Shown here: piece by piece, positions 55,077 to 64,000 of the stretch | Position numbering within the stretch: position 1 is the first letter of the stretch | Layout: each line of letters begins with the position of its first letter | NCBI RefSeq assembly: GCF_008710155.1 | Contig: NZ_VYPZ01000015.1 | Location: 1-64,000, forward strand | Direction of reading: 5' to 3' | Length of the DNA stretch: 64,000 bases | Origin: Sphingobium limneticum | Lineage (GTDB): Bacteria > Pseudomonadota > Alphaproteobacteria > Sphingomonadales > Sphingomonadaceae | The notes under the pieces: generated by a model | The model's database searches: none | Seen by the model: the letters and a program-made list of their open reading frames with translations, nothing else | What the model was told of the DNA's origin: nothing | Program-made: the position numbers and the translations under genes

Positions 55077-57772
55077 CAGAATTGAGTCCCTACGTTGAAG
55101 GTGATGAGCTTGTTGTCGTCCCCTGGTTCTTTCAACAGGGCCTTGGCGATGTCGATCCGGAACGGGCCGAAGGGCGAGTTCCAGTTGACGCCAAAGCCCA
55201 CCGACAGACGCGGCTTGAGCGTGTCGCCGAGATATTCTTCCTCGAACGCGCCACCGGCATATTCGACGGTCGAGCCGACCGGCGCCGCGTTACAACTGCC
55301 AACCGCCGGCGCGCGTACCTGCGTGGCGGTCGTACCGGTCGTCACGGTGCAATAGCCGGCAAACTTGCCATCGCCATTGATCAGACCCGGATTCTTCAAC
55401 CCGGCGACCGCGCCTGCATCCATGAAGATCGAGGGGCGCAGGCCCATTTCACGCGCGCCCGAACCCAGCGGAATTTCGACTTCCGCGCGGGCCAGATAAT
55501 AGACCCGGCCACCCAGTGCGTCATCCGACACATTGTTGTTGCCGTTGTTGCGGACATAGGTCGTGACGCCATCGGTCGTCTGCGCCTGGAGATAATAGCG
55601 CTTCACGCGCGGGCCGACGCCGCGAATGTCGAAGCCGCGGAACTGCGGTTCGCCCAGGAAGAAGCGGTCGGTCAGACGGACGGGATCAACTTCTTGCCCA
55701 GTAGAATCGCGGCGGGTTCCTTCCAGGCTGTGGATATAGCCACCCTCGCCCGACAGCGAGAAGATGAAGCCACCGCCGAGTGGTACATATTTCGCACCCT
55801 GCAAACGGGTACGGACATATTTCACGCTGCCGCCAAGGCCCGCGAAATCCTGGCTCAAAGTGACGTTCTGGCCACGCGTAGCCCGGATGCGGTTGTCCCG
55901 GGTGTCGTAGATCAACGAATAGCCGATCGACGACGTCGCGCGCTTGCCAATCGCGTCGCACAAATAGCGTCCGCCTTGCAACGGATCGCAACTATCTGCG
56001 TCGCTGTTACCCCGAATGCCATCGCCGTTGTTGTCGGTGTAATATGTGGTCCTGTCGAGCGTCACATCGTCCAGGTTGAGGCTGTAGCGCAGCGCCAGCG
56101 ACATATATTCGGTGATCGGCACGCCCGCACGAATCTGGAAGCCGGTGGTCGACTGCTCATAAGTGGTATTGCGGGTGTTATTGGTCAGATAGTTGAAGCT
56201 GTTGAGATCGCGGCGATAGATGTCGCCGCCGATCGCGATATTCTTGTCCATGAAATACGGCTCGGTAAAGCCCACTTCCACCGACTTGCTATAGGCCGAA
56301 TAATTGACCGAGGTGCGCAGTTCCTGGCCCTTGCCGCGGAAGTTGCGCTGCGTGATCGACGCCGACACGATGAAGCGTTCAAGGCTCGAGAAACCGGCCG
56401 ACAGCGACAATTCGCCGGTCGACTTTTCCTGCACGTTGGTTTCCAGCACGATGCGGTCGGGCGCGGAGCCCGGCTTCTGCTCGACGTCCAGCTTCTCCTG
56501 GAAGAAGCCGAGCGAATTGATGCGATCCTTCGACCGCTTCACCAGGAAGCTGTTGAACGCGTCGCCTTCGGCCAGGCGGAATTCGCGGCGCACGACCTTG
56601 TCCTGCGTCAGCGTGTTGCCGTTGATGTCGACCCGCTCGACATAGACGCGCGGCGCGTTGGCGATGCGGAAATTAATCCCCATCGTCAGGTCTTCCTTCG
56701 ACCGGTTGAAGTCCGGCGACACGTCGGCGAAGGCATAGCCGAACAGGCCGGCCGTCTCGCTCAGCGTATCGACCGTGTCTTCGACCTGCTTGGCGTTGTA
56801 CCAGTCGCCCTTCTTCATCGGCAGGCGCTTGGTCAGGCCGTCGCCGGACAGGTCGCGAATGTCGGATTCGACCTTCACGTCGCCGAATTTGTAGCGGTCG
56901 CCTTCTTCCACCACATAGGTGATGATGAAGTCCTGCTTGTCCGGCGTCAGCTCCGCCACGGCGGAAATCACGCGGAAATCGGCATAGCCTTCGGTCAGGT
57001 AGAATTGGCGCAGCTTCTGCTGGTCATAGGCCAGACGATCGGGATCGTAGCTGGTGCCCGACGAAAAGACGCGGAACCAGCGCGACTGCTTGGTCACCAT
57101 CTGGGTGCGCAGCTCGCCGTCCTTGAACTTCTCGTTGCCGATGATGTTGATCTGGCGGACCTTGGATTTCGGCCCTTCCGAAATCTCGAAGACGATGTCG
57201 ACGCGGTTCTGGTCCAGCTGGACCATCTTCGGCTCGATCGTCGCGGCGAAACGGCCCTGGCGACGATACAGTTCGACGATACGGGCAACGTCCGCGCGCA
57301 CCTTGGACCGCGTGTAGATTTGGCGCGGAGCCAGTTTTATTTCAGGACGAATCTTGTCTTCCTTGAGGCGCTTATTACCTTCAAGGACGATACGGTTGAT
57401 GACCGGGTTTTCCTTCACCTCGACGGTGAGCGATCCGTTGTCGTTACGGATCTGGACGTCCGCGAACAGCTCCGTTTCGTACAGGTCGCGCAGCGCCTGG
57501 TCCAGGCTCTCCTGGCTGTAGGGCTGGCCGATGCGCAGCTTGGTGTAGGACAACACCGTGTCCGGTTCCAAGCGCTGGGTGCCGATCACGCTGATGGCGC
57601 GGATCGTGCCCTGCGTCGGCGCAGTGGCGGCCGGCGCTCCTGCGGGCGCGGCCAGCGTGCCTGCCGGTGCCGGCGTCTGCTGGGCCGCCGCTTGCTGGGC
57701 CTGCACGCCCGCAATCATGGTCGTCGCCAACAGGGCGGCCACGACCGGGCGCTGCCTCAAGCTGCTCTTCAT
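55076..57772 (-). CDS. bamA: outer membrane protein assembly factor BamA
   Basis: An 898-residue beta-barrel insertase. A signal peptide (VVAALLATTMIAGVQAQQAAA) is followed by an Ala/Pro linker, five POTRA domains (about residues 50-410, e.g. TVLSYTKLRIGQPYSQESL) and a C-terminal barrel ending in Phe (NVGTQF), the usual beta-signal. The VRLTDRFFLGEPQFRGFD region is the conserved (V/I)RGF barrel motif. It is coupled to skp and partners BamD at the other end of the window. Confidence 0.97.
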   Translation of the reverse strand: MKSSLRQRPVVAALLATTMIAGVQAQQAAAQQTPAPAGTLAAPAGAPAATAPTQGTIRAISVIGTQRLEPDTVLSYTKLRIGQPYSQESLDQALRDLYETELFADVQIRNDNGSLTVEVKENPVINRIVLEGNKRLKEDKIRPEIKLAPRQIYTRSKVRADVARIVELYRRQGRFAATIEPKMVQLDQNRVDIVFEISEGPKSKVRQINIIGNEKFKDGELRTQMVTKQSRWFRVFSSGTSYDPDRLAYDQQKLRQFYLTEGYADFRVISAVAELTPDKQDFIITYVVEEGDRYKFGDVKVESDIRDLSGDGLTKRLPMKKGDWYNAKQVEDTVDTLSETAGLFGYAFADVSPDFNRSKEDLTMGINFRIANAPRVYVERVDINGNTLTQDKVVRREFRLAEGDAFNSFLVKRSKDRINSLGFFQEKLDVEQKPGSAPDRIVLETNVQEKSTGELSLSAGFSSLERFIVSASITQRNFRGKGQELRTSVNYSAYSKSVEVGFTEPYFMDKNIAIGGDIYRRDLNSFNYLTNNTRNTTYEQSTTGFQIRAGVPITEYMSLALRYSLNLDDVTLDRTTYYTDNNGDGIRGNSDADSCDPLQGGRYLCDAIGKRATSSIGYSLIYDTRDNRIRATRGQNVTLSQDFAGLGGSVKYVRTRLQGAKYVPLGGGFIFSLSGEGGYIHSLEGTRRDSTGQEVDPVRLTDRFFLGEPQFRGFDIRGVGPRVKRYYLQAQTTDGVTTYVRNNGNNNVSDDALGGRVYYLARAEVEIPLGSGAREMGLRPSIFMDAGAVAGLKNPGLINGDGKFAGYCTVTTGTTATQVRAPAVGSCNAAPVGSTVEYAGGAFEEEYLGDTLKPRLSVGFGVNWNSPFGPFRIDIAKALLKEPGDDNKLITFNVGTQF

Positions 57773-57862
57773 CGCTGTCACCCGCATCACCTCAAAAACT
57801 CGCAATAAAATGTTTCCGCCGACACAGACGACGCCAAACCGGGCTTCCCTGCCCGATGCGCG

Positions 57863-58996
57863 TCAACCGATCAAGCCGGACAGGCTCTTCCAAAGCCCGA
57901 AAGACGACAAATCGTTGAAAGTCACCAGCAGCATCATCGCCATCAGCACCGCCAGGCCGGACCTGTAGGCCCATTCCTGCGCCTGCGCGCTGACCGGGCG
58001 CCGCTGCACCGCTTCGATCCCGTAAAAGAGCAGATGCCCGCCATCCAGCATGGGAATTGGCAACAGGTTGATGAACCCCAAGTTAATCGAGATGAGCGCC
58101 ACGAAGAAGATGAAGCTTTCGATGCCCAGCGTCGCCGCCTGGCCCGAAACCTGCGCGATCTTCAACGGCCCGCCCAATTCCTTGACCGACCGGCCGCCAC
58201 TGAAAATCTGGCCCATCGTCTCGACCATGGTGCGCACGATCTGCCCCGTGCGCTCGATCGCCACCACCGGCGCGCGTAGCAGGCTCACCGGCTCAACCAC
58301 CGGATCGCCGGGCGCCAGGCCCAGCCGACCGATCTGGAATGTGTTGCCGAAACCGTCATCCTCGGTGACGCTGCCGATCTTGCCGTCGCGGGCGAAGGTC
58401 TTGCCGTCCCGCTCGATCACCATCGCGACCGCTTCGCCGGGGCGGATCTGCGCATAGAGGCGGATATCGTCGAAGGTCGCCATGTCCCGGCCGCCCAGCG
58501 ACACGATCCGGTCGCCGGCCTTCAGCCCAGCCGCCGCCGCCGCGCTGCCCGGCTGCACCACGCCCGCCACTGCCGGCGTGAGGCTTTCACCGTGGACGAA
58601 GGCGAAGGTCGCCAGAATCAGGATCGCGAACAGGAAATTGATCGCCGGCCCGGCCGCCACGATCGCCGCGCGCTGCCACAGCGGCTTGGCCGGGAAGCTT
58701 TCCGCCCGGTCCTGCGCCGACATTTCCAGCCAGGCCGGATCGGTCATGCTCGCCGCATTCATGTCGCCCTTGAAACGGACATAGCCCCCCAGAGGCAGCG
58801 CCGCGACGCGCCAGCGGGTACCGCGCCGGTCGACCCAGGCGAAGATTTCCGGCCCGAAGCCGATCGAAAAGGCTTCCGCCTTCACCCCGCACCAGCGCCC
58901 GACCAGATAATGGCCCAGCTCATGCACGAAGACGAGCGGTCCGATGACCGCCACAAAGGCGAGTGCGGTCAACAGGAAACCGGGATTGTGGATCAA
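57863..58996 (-). CDS. rseP: RIP metalloprotease RseP (site-2 protease)
   Basis: A 377-residue inner-membrane zinc protease that cleaves anti-sigma factors and leftover signal peptides. The HELGH motif is in FVHELGHYLVGRW near residue 24-34. A single PDZ domain (VQPGSAAAAAGLKAGDRIVSL) is seen where E. coli has two. The C-terminal NLLPIPMLDGGHLLF holds the third ligand. The ATG overlaps the dxr stop by 4 bp. Confidence 0.95.
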   Translation of the reverse strand: MIHNPGFLLTALAFVAVIGPLVFVHELGHYLVGRWCGVKAEAFSIGFGPEIFAWVDRRGTRWRVAALPLGGYVRFKGDMNAASMTDPAWLEMSAQDRAESFPAKPLWQRAAIVAAGPAINFLFAILILATFAFVHGESLTPAVAGVVQPGSAAAAAGLKAGDRIVSLGGRDMATFDDIRLYAQIRPGEAVAMVIERDGKTFARDGKIGSVTEDDGFGNTFQIGRLGLAPGDPVVEPVSLLRAPVVAIERTGQIVRTMVETMGQIFSGGRSVKELGGPLKIAQVSGQAATLGIESFIFFVALISINLGFINLLPIPMLDGGHLLFYGIEAVQRRPVSAQAQEWAYRSGLAVLMAMMLLVTFNDLSSFGLWKSLSGLIG

Positions 58997-60150
58997 GCCG
59001 TCAATCTTTCCATCACTCGGCCCGCTTCCTCGCGCGCCTGTCCGTCTGCGGCCAGCACATCGTCGATCGTAGCAGGGCTGGCCGCGCTATAACGGTTCAA
59101 CACATCCTCTACAATCATGGCGATATCAAGGAAGCCGATCCGCCCAGAAAGGAAGGCCGCGACCGCCACTTCATTGGCCGCATTCAAAATGGCCGGGGTC
59201 GCACCGCCCGCCTGCGCCGCATCGCGCGCCAAGCGGAGCGCGGGAAAGCGTTCCAGATCAGGTGCTTCGAAATCGAGCCTGCCAATGCGTGCCAGGTCCA
59301 GCGGCTGACACGGCGTGGCGATCCGCTGCGGCCAGGCCAGCGCATGGGCGATGGGAATGCGCATGTCCGGCGACCCCAACTGCGCCAAAGTGGACCGGTC
59401 GCGATATTCGACCATCGAATGAATCACCGACTGGGGGTGCACCAATATCTCGATCCGGTCCAACCCGACCGGGAAGAGATAGGCCGCCTCGATCAGTTCC
59501 AGCCCCTTGTTCATCATCGTCGCGCTATCGACGCTGATCTTGGCGCCCATCGACCAGTTGGGATGCGCCACCGCCTGCGCCGGCGTCATCGCCGCCATCT
59601 CGTCGCGGCTCTTCGTGCGGAACGGGCCGCCGCTCGCGGTCAGGGTAATTCTTGCGACATCTTCCAAACGGCTGCCGGCAAGGCATTGGAAAATCGCATT
59701 ATGCTCGCTGTCGACCGGCAGCAACGTCGCACCCGAAGCGCTCGCCGCCGCCATCATCAGCGCGCCGGCCGATACCAGCGACTCCTTGTTGGCCAGCGCC
59801 ACCGTACCTCCGGCCTTCAGCGCCGCGATGGTCGGCCGCAGCCCCGCGCAGCCCACGATCGACGCCATGGTCCAGTCCGCACCCGTCTGCGCCGCCGAAA
59901 CCAGAGCCTCCTCGCCCGCCGCCGCCTCGACACCCGACCCGGCCAGCGCCTCTTTCAGCGCGCCGTACAGCCGTTCCTGCCCGACCACGGCAAACTGTGC
60001 GCCGGTCGCCTTCGCCTGCGCCGCCAGGCCGTCCACATCGCTGTTCGCAGTCAGCGCCACGACCTTATAGGCATCGGGCTCGCGCCGGATCAGGTCCAGC
60101 GTCGACAGGCCGACCGATCCGGTCGCACCGAAAATAGAGACGCTTTTCAT
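58993..60150 (-). CDS. dxr: 1-deoxy-D-xylulose-5-phosphate reductoisomerase
   Basis: A 385-residue enzyme of the non-mevalonate isoprenoid pathway. The NADPH site is VSIFGATGSVGLSTLDLIRR, and the metal/substrate loop includes LLPVDSEHNAIFQCL. The C-terminal ATPAILNAANEVAVAAFL is conserved. The start at 60150 (MKSVSIFG) is preferred to a frame seven codons longer. It overlaps both cdsA and rseP by 4 bp. Confidence 0.97.
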   Translation of the reverse strand: MKSVSIFGATGSVGLSTLDLIRREPDAYKVVALTANSDVDGLAAQAKATGAQFAVVGQERLYGALKEALAGSGVEAAAGEEALVSAAQTGADWTMASIVGCAGLRPTIAALKAGGTVALANKESLVSAGALMMAAASASGATLLPVDSEHNAIFQCLAGSRLEDVARITLTASGGPFRTKSRDEMAAMTPAQAVAHPNWSMGAKISVDSATMMNKGLELIEAAYLFPVGLDRIEILVHPQSVIHSMVEYRDRSTLAQLGSPDMRIPIAHALAWPQRIATPCQPLDLARIGRLDFEAPDLERFPALRLARDAAQAGGATPAILNAANEVAVAAFLSGRIGFLDIAMIVEDVLNRYSAASPATIDDVLAADGQAREEAGRVMERLTA

Positions 60151-60926
60151 GCGCCTGCGACCAGGAGCCAATAGAGGATGGCAGCCAGCGGCGCGGCCGT
60201 CGCCACCCCATCCAGCCGGTCCATCACCCCGCCATGACCCGGCAGCAACGTCCCGCTATCCTTCACGCCCGCCCGGCGCTTCATATGGCTCTCCAGCAGG
60301 TCGCCCGCCTGCGCCGCCACCGCCAGCAGGCCGCTCGCCGCCGCCAGCTGGATCGGCAGGTCGGCAAAGCGATGCAGCAGGAAGCCCAGCACCAGCGCGG
60401 CCAGCACGCCGCCGGCCAGCCCCGCCCAGGTCTTGGACGGGCTGATCCGCGGCGCCAGCTTAGGCCCGCCGATCGAACGGCCCGCAAAATAGGCGCCGAT
60501 ATCCGTCGCCCACACCAGCCCCAATGCCCAGAAGGCCAGCAGCAGCCCGAAGATATTCGGCTCCTGCCCGCGCAGATAGAGCAGGGCCACGATCGGCAGG
60601 CAGATATAGGGAATGCCGAGCGCCAGCTTCACGCTGCGGCTGGTGAACAGGACGAAGAAGAATGCCGCCGCCCCCGCGATCAGCACCGGCCAGTCGATCC
60701 CGGCCGCATAGGGGCACAGCAGCGCCAGCGGGATCGACACGGCAAACATCGCCGACTTGCGCCGCTCGGGGGTCGCCCCGGTCAGTTCGCCCCATTCCCC
60801 CTGCATCAACACGCCGGCTATCACCAGCAGCGTCCAGAAGATCAGGCCACCCGACAGCAGCGCACCCAGCGCCACCGCGATCAGCGCGACGCCCACGATG
60901 CTGCGGGTCCGCAATTCGCTCGTCAT
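60147..60926 (-). CDS. cdsA: phosphatidate cytidylyltransferase
   Basis: A 259-residue polytopic membrane enzyme making CDP-diacylglycerol. The signature near the C-terminus is SHMKRRAGVKDSGTLLPGHG then GVMDRLDG, with the invariant Asp residues. Several hydrophobic helices fill the rest. It follows uppS by 4 bp and overlaps dxr by 4 bp. Confidence 0.96.
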   Translation of the reverse strand: MTSELRTRSIVGVALIAVALGALLSGGLIFWTLLVIAGVLMQGEWGELTGATPERRKSAMFAVSIPLALLCPYAAGIDWPVLIAGAAAFFFVLFTSRSVKLALGIPYICLPIVALLYLRGQEPNIFGLLLAFWALGLVWATDIGAYFAGRSIGGPKLAPRISPSKTWAGLAGGVLAALVLGFLLHRFADLPIQLAAASGLLAVAAQAGDLLESHMKRRAGVKDSGTLLPGHGGVMDRLDGVATAAPLAAILYWLLVAGA

Positions 60927-60930
60927 TCGA

Positions 60931-61671
<741 letters not shown>

Positions 61672-61714
61672 CAGAAGGACATGCGTGTTTTGGCCGCGAA
61701 AGAAAAGCCCCGGC

Positions 61715-62272
61715 TTACTGGCCGAGGATTTCCTTTTCCTTCGACGTCGCCAGCGCGTCGATATCCACGATCGTGCTGTCGGTCATCTTCTGCACTTCGG
61801 TTTCCAGGCGCTTGCGCTCGTCTTCGCTGATTTCGCCCTTCTTCTCGTCGGTCTTCAGGCTGTCCATGCCGTCGCGGCGGACGTTGCGCACCGCGATGCG
61901 CGCGCCTTCGGCATATTTGCTGGCGAGCTTGGCCAGTTCCTTGCGCCGTTCCTCGGTCAGGTCGGGGATCGGCAGGCGCAGCGTCTGCCCGTCGACGATG
62001 GGGTTGAGGCCCAGGCCCGCCGAGCGGATCGCCTTGTCGCACGGACCCACATTGGTCTTGTCCCACACCTGCACCGACAACATGCGCGGTTCGGGCGCGG
62101 ACACGGTCGCCACCTGATTGAGCGGCATGTTCGCGCCATAGACGGTGACCATGACGGGATCGAGCAGCTGCACATTGGCGCGGCCGGTGCGCAGACCCGT
62201 CAGGTCGCCACGCAGCGCTTCGATTGCGCCGGCCATGCGGCGCTCCAGGTCGGACTTGTTATATTGCGGCAT
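61715..62272 (-). CDS. frr: ribosome recycling factor
   Basis: A 185-residue factor that with EF-G splits terminated ribosomes. Marks: [25 protein letters not shown]-type helix 1, [20 protein letters not shown], and the long second helix. It follows pyrH by 3 bp. Confidence 0.98.
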   Translation of the reverse strand: MPQYNKSDLERRMAGAIEALRGDLTGLRTGRANVQLLDPVMVTVYGANMPLNQVATVSAPEPRMLSVQVWDKTNVGPCDKAIRSAGLGLNPIVDGQTLRLPIPDLTEERRKELAKLASKYAEGARIAVRNVRRDGMDSLKTDEKKGEISEDERKRLETEVQKMTDSTIVDIDALATSKEKEILGQ

Positions 62273-62275
62273 GAC

Positions 62276-63001
62276 TTAGGACTCCTGATTCTGCACGATC
62301 GTCGCGACACCCTGCCCGGCCAGCACGGTGGCAAGGTTCCCGGTTTCACGGATGTTGAACACGACGATGGGAATGTTGTTTTCACGGCACAGCGCGATCG
62401 CGCTGGCATCCATGACCTTCAGATTATCGTTCAGAACCTGATCGAAACTGATGCTTTCATAACGGACAGCGTCGGCGACCTTCTTGGGATCGGCATTGTA
62501 GATGCCATCGACGCTGGTGCCCTTGAACAGGGCGTCGCAATTCATTTCCGCCGCGCGCAAGGCTGCGGTGGTATCGGTGGTGAAGAAGGGGCTGCCGGTG
62601 CCCGCTGCAAAGATGACGATCCGGCCCTTTTCCATATGCCGCTCAGCCTTGCGGCGGATATAGGGTTCGCACACCGACGCCATCGGAATGGCCGACTGGA
62701 CGCGGGTATCATAGCCCAGCTTCTCCAGCCCGTTCTGCACCGCCAGTGCATTCATGACGGTGGCGAGCATGCCCATATAATCGGCGCTCGCCCGGTCGAA
62801 GCCCTTGGCCGCACCGGCCAGCCCCCGGAAGATATTGCCGCCACCCACGACGACGCAGATTTCGAACCCGGCATCCTTGGCGGCCGCAATTTCCCCTGCG
62901 ACACGCGCCACGGTTTCCGGCTCGATACCGAACTGCCCCTGCCCCATCAGCACTTCGCCGGACAATTTCAACAGGATGCGCTTGTAGGCAGGCCGGGTCA
63001 T
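62276..63001 (-). CDS. pyrH: UMP kinase
   Basis: A 241-residue amino-acid-kinase-fold enzyme (UMP to UDP). The segment [14 protein letters not shown] is the N-terminal motif, with [13 protein letters not shown] and the C-terminal [21 protein letters not shown]. The start MTRPAYKR at 63001 is chosen by family; the open frame runs 75 codons further upstream into repeat-rich DNA. Confidence 0.98.
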   Translation of the reverse strand: MTRPAYKRILLKLSGEVLMGQGQFGIEPETVARVAGEIAAAKDAGFEICVVVGGGNIFRGLAGAAKGFDRASADYMGMLATVMNALAVQNGLEKLGYDTRVQSAIPMASVCEPYIRRKAERHMEKGRIVIFAAGTGSPFFTTDTTAALRAAEMNCDALFKGTSVDGIYNADPKKVADAVRYESISFDQVLNDNLKVMDASAIALCRENNIPIVVFNIRETGNLATVLAGQGVATIVQNQES

Positions 63002-63098
63002 GCGGGGCAAGAATCCTTGGATAGGTGGAAAGGGAAAGCGGCCGGACATTAGTGGCGCATGTGCATAATGGGAAGGGCGATTGTTGCCGATATGCAGC

Positions 63099-63285
63099 TT
63101 ATCGCGCAGGCATGTCGAGAAGCGCCGCCAGTTCGGGATGGCGCGGCCCGGCCAGCGGATTGACGACGGCAACGCCGTGCGTGACGAAGCCATGCTGCAT
63201 GTCTTCATATGCAAACGACACCGCAAACACGACGATCCTTTGCAATTCCGGGAATTTTGGGAATGTCGGCCAACCGATCAGAAGC
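63099..63285 (-). other. coding-like fragment of unknown origin
   Basis: A minus-strand frame ending at 63099 reads as ordinary protein for about 55-60 residues ([20 protein letters not shown] then [21 protein letters not shown]). Upstream, the same frame enters palindromic repeats, so no credible start is seen. It may be the 3' remnant of a lost gene or a short gene starting at the internal Met (MQHGFV). No family recognised. Confidence 0.3.
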
Positions 63286-63297
63286 GGACACCCTTTT

Positions 63298-63453
63298 ACC
63301 CTCTCCCGCTTTCGCGGGAGAGGGTACGGAGACTTGGCAGCTTGCTGCCTTAGTCGCAGTCGGTGAGGGTCTTTCTTCTTTCTGGACAACCACTTCCTGC
63401 CAAAAAGAAGGAAGACCCTCACGCAACCCTCTCCCGTGAAAAACGGGAGAGGG
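63298..63453. repeat. composite palindromic repeat in pyrH-tsf gap
   Basis: Three hairpins occur in a row: ACCCTCTCCCGC/GCGGGAGAGGGT (63298-63309, 63314-63325); GTGAGGGTCTT/AAGACCCTCAC (63363-63373, 63412-63422); and CCCTCTCCCGT/ACGGGAGAGGG (63427-63437, 63443-63453). The outer hairpins share the CCCTCTCCCG core. The whole 63002-63690 interval (689 bp) has no convincing complete gene. Confidence 0.8.
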
Positions 63454-63626
63454 CTAAAAAAACCGCCAGTCTGCTCTCCACCCAAATCAGCCCTTAGCCA
63501 CCAGCAATAAGCGCATTTTGAGCAACGGCACCCACTTTTCTCAGCATGATGAACAATCCACCCAATGCCTGAGATGGATAACGACCCGCCGCTCAATATC
63601 CCAGCAATCACGCACCCCAACCCAAC

Positions 63627-63658
63627 GAAAAAGGGGCGCCCCTTTCAGGACGCCCCTT
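63627..63658 (-). terminator. rho-independent terminator of tsf
   Basis: AAGGGGCG (63631-63638) and CGCCCCTT (63651-63658), with T-run on the minus strand after the stem (complement of the A-run at 63628-63632). It lies 32 bp beyond the tsf stop. Confidence 0.85.
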
Positions 63659-63690
63659 CCTTTTTTCCGTATCGCTTGGAAAGCGGTCGA

Positions 63691-64000
63691 TCAGACGCCG
63701 GCGGCGGCCGCGACTTCCGCCGCGAAGTCGCTGACTTCCTTTTCGATGCCTTCGCCCAGCTGGAAGCGGACATAGGACTTCAGCGTGATGGTCGCGCCCG
63801 CATCCTTGGCGGCCTTGGCGACGACGTCGGCGACCGGCGTCTTGTTGTCCATCACGAAGATCTGCGACAGCAGGGCCTGTTCCTTGGCGAACTTGGCGAC
63901 CGCACCGTCGACCATCTTGGCGACGATTTCGGCGGGCTTACCCGATTCGGCGGCCTTTTCGGCGGCGATGGCGCGTTCACGCTCCAGCAGCGCCGGGTCG
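63691..64000 (-). CDS. tsf: elongation factor Ts (C-terminal part; runs off the window)
   Basis: The last ~103 residues of EF-Ts, the nucleotide exchange factor for EF-Tu. The sequence [20 protein letters not shown] and the end [21 protein letters not shown] are the conserved dimerisation/C-terminal module. The gene continues past position 64000, where rpsB would be expected. It precedes pyrH by an unusually long 689 bp. Confidence 0.96.
   Translation of the reverse strand, partial: DPALLERERAIAAEKAAESGKPAEIVAKMVDGAVAKFAKEQALLSQIFVMDNKTPVADVVAKAAKDAGATITLKSYVRFQLGEGIEKEVSDFAAEVAAAAGV

Noticed and set aside
55082..57808. A 908-codon plus-strand open frame opposite bamA
   Set aside because: It is the antisense shadow of bamA in GC-rich DNA. 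The product has no recognisable motif, while bamA is unmistakable.
63298..63453. Possible CRISPR array because of repeated CCCTCTCCCG units
   Set aside because: Only two copies of the unit, in hairpin form, with no regular spacer lengths and no cas genes.

Overview
The window is GC-rich chromosomal DNA, almost certainly from a member of the Sphingomonadaceae (Alphaproteobacteria; Sphingobium/Sphingomonas-like). This rests on gene content and order (rimP-nusA-ylxR-infB-rbfA ... truB-rpsO-pnp; tsf-pyrH-frr-uppS-cdsA-dxr-rseP-bamA-skp-fabZ; accA-xerD-aroK-aroB), on many short REP-like palindromes of the 'TTCCCCGGCG(A/C)AGGCCGGGG' and 'CGAGCTTGTCGA' kinds between genes, and on the absence of lpxD, lpxA and lpxB from the bamA-skp-fabZ block, which fits a group that replaces LPS with glycosphingolipids. 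It is mostly core genome: I see no prophage, insertion sequence, plasmid origin or CRISPR array.

Layout. 1-16 kb (mostly minus strand): bamD, a HisKA_2-type histidine kinase, pnp, rpsO and truB; a HAD phosphatase (+); then GNAT, tdk, a secreted alpha/beta hydrolase and a VapBC pair; then rbfA, infB, ylxR, nusA and rimP. The tdk/hydrolase/VapBC block splits the translation cluster. 16-30 kb: PQQ-type sugar dehydrogenase and Old-Yellow-Enzyme genes (+), pyrG-secG-tpiA (-), ppiD-trpE (+), an extensin-family gene, a NUDIX gene and tRNA-Ala(CGC) (-), and small sphingomonad proteins including an SWFGD/DUF2171 protein. 30-44 kb: queA, cyclophilin, coaD, ispA and xseB (-); small lipoproteins; a frameshifted secreted protein; purL and purT (+); a GNAT and a BioC-like methyltransferase (-); a DUF418 membrane protein, bfd and bfr (+); mutT (-). 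44-53 kb: two orphan Flp pilins (+), an M48 protease with LysM, accA, xerD and two unrecognised envelope genes (-), aroK-aroB (+), ynfA, a candidate intergenic small RNA (+) and rpmE (-). 53-64 kb: BrnT/BrnA (-), then fabZ, skp, bamA, rseP, dxr, cdsA, uppS, frr, pyrH and the 3' part of tsf, all on the minus strand.

Functionally the window covers translation and RNA turnover, outer-membrane biogenesis (BamA, BamD, Skp, PpiD, RseP), isoprenoid and cell-wall carrier supply (Dxr, IspA, UppS, CdsA), nucleotide synthesis (PyrG, PyrH, PurL, PurT, Tdk) and aromatic amino-acid synthesis (AroK, AroB, TrpE). The most interesting points are a perfect 26-bp palindrome carried in frame inside truB, a likely small RNA upstream of rpmE, the lpx-free fabZ locus, the VapBC-hydrolase overlap cassette, a one-base frameshift in a secreted-protein gene, and an unusually long repeat-filled pyrH-tsf gap.
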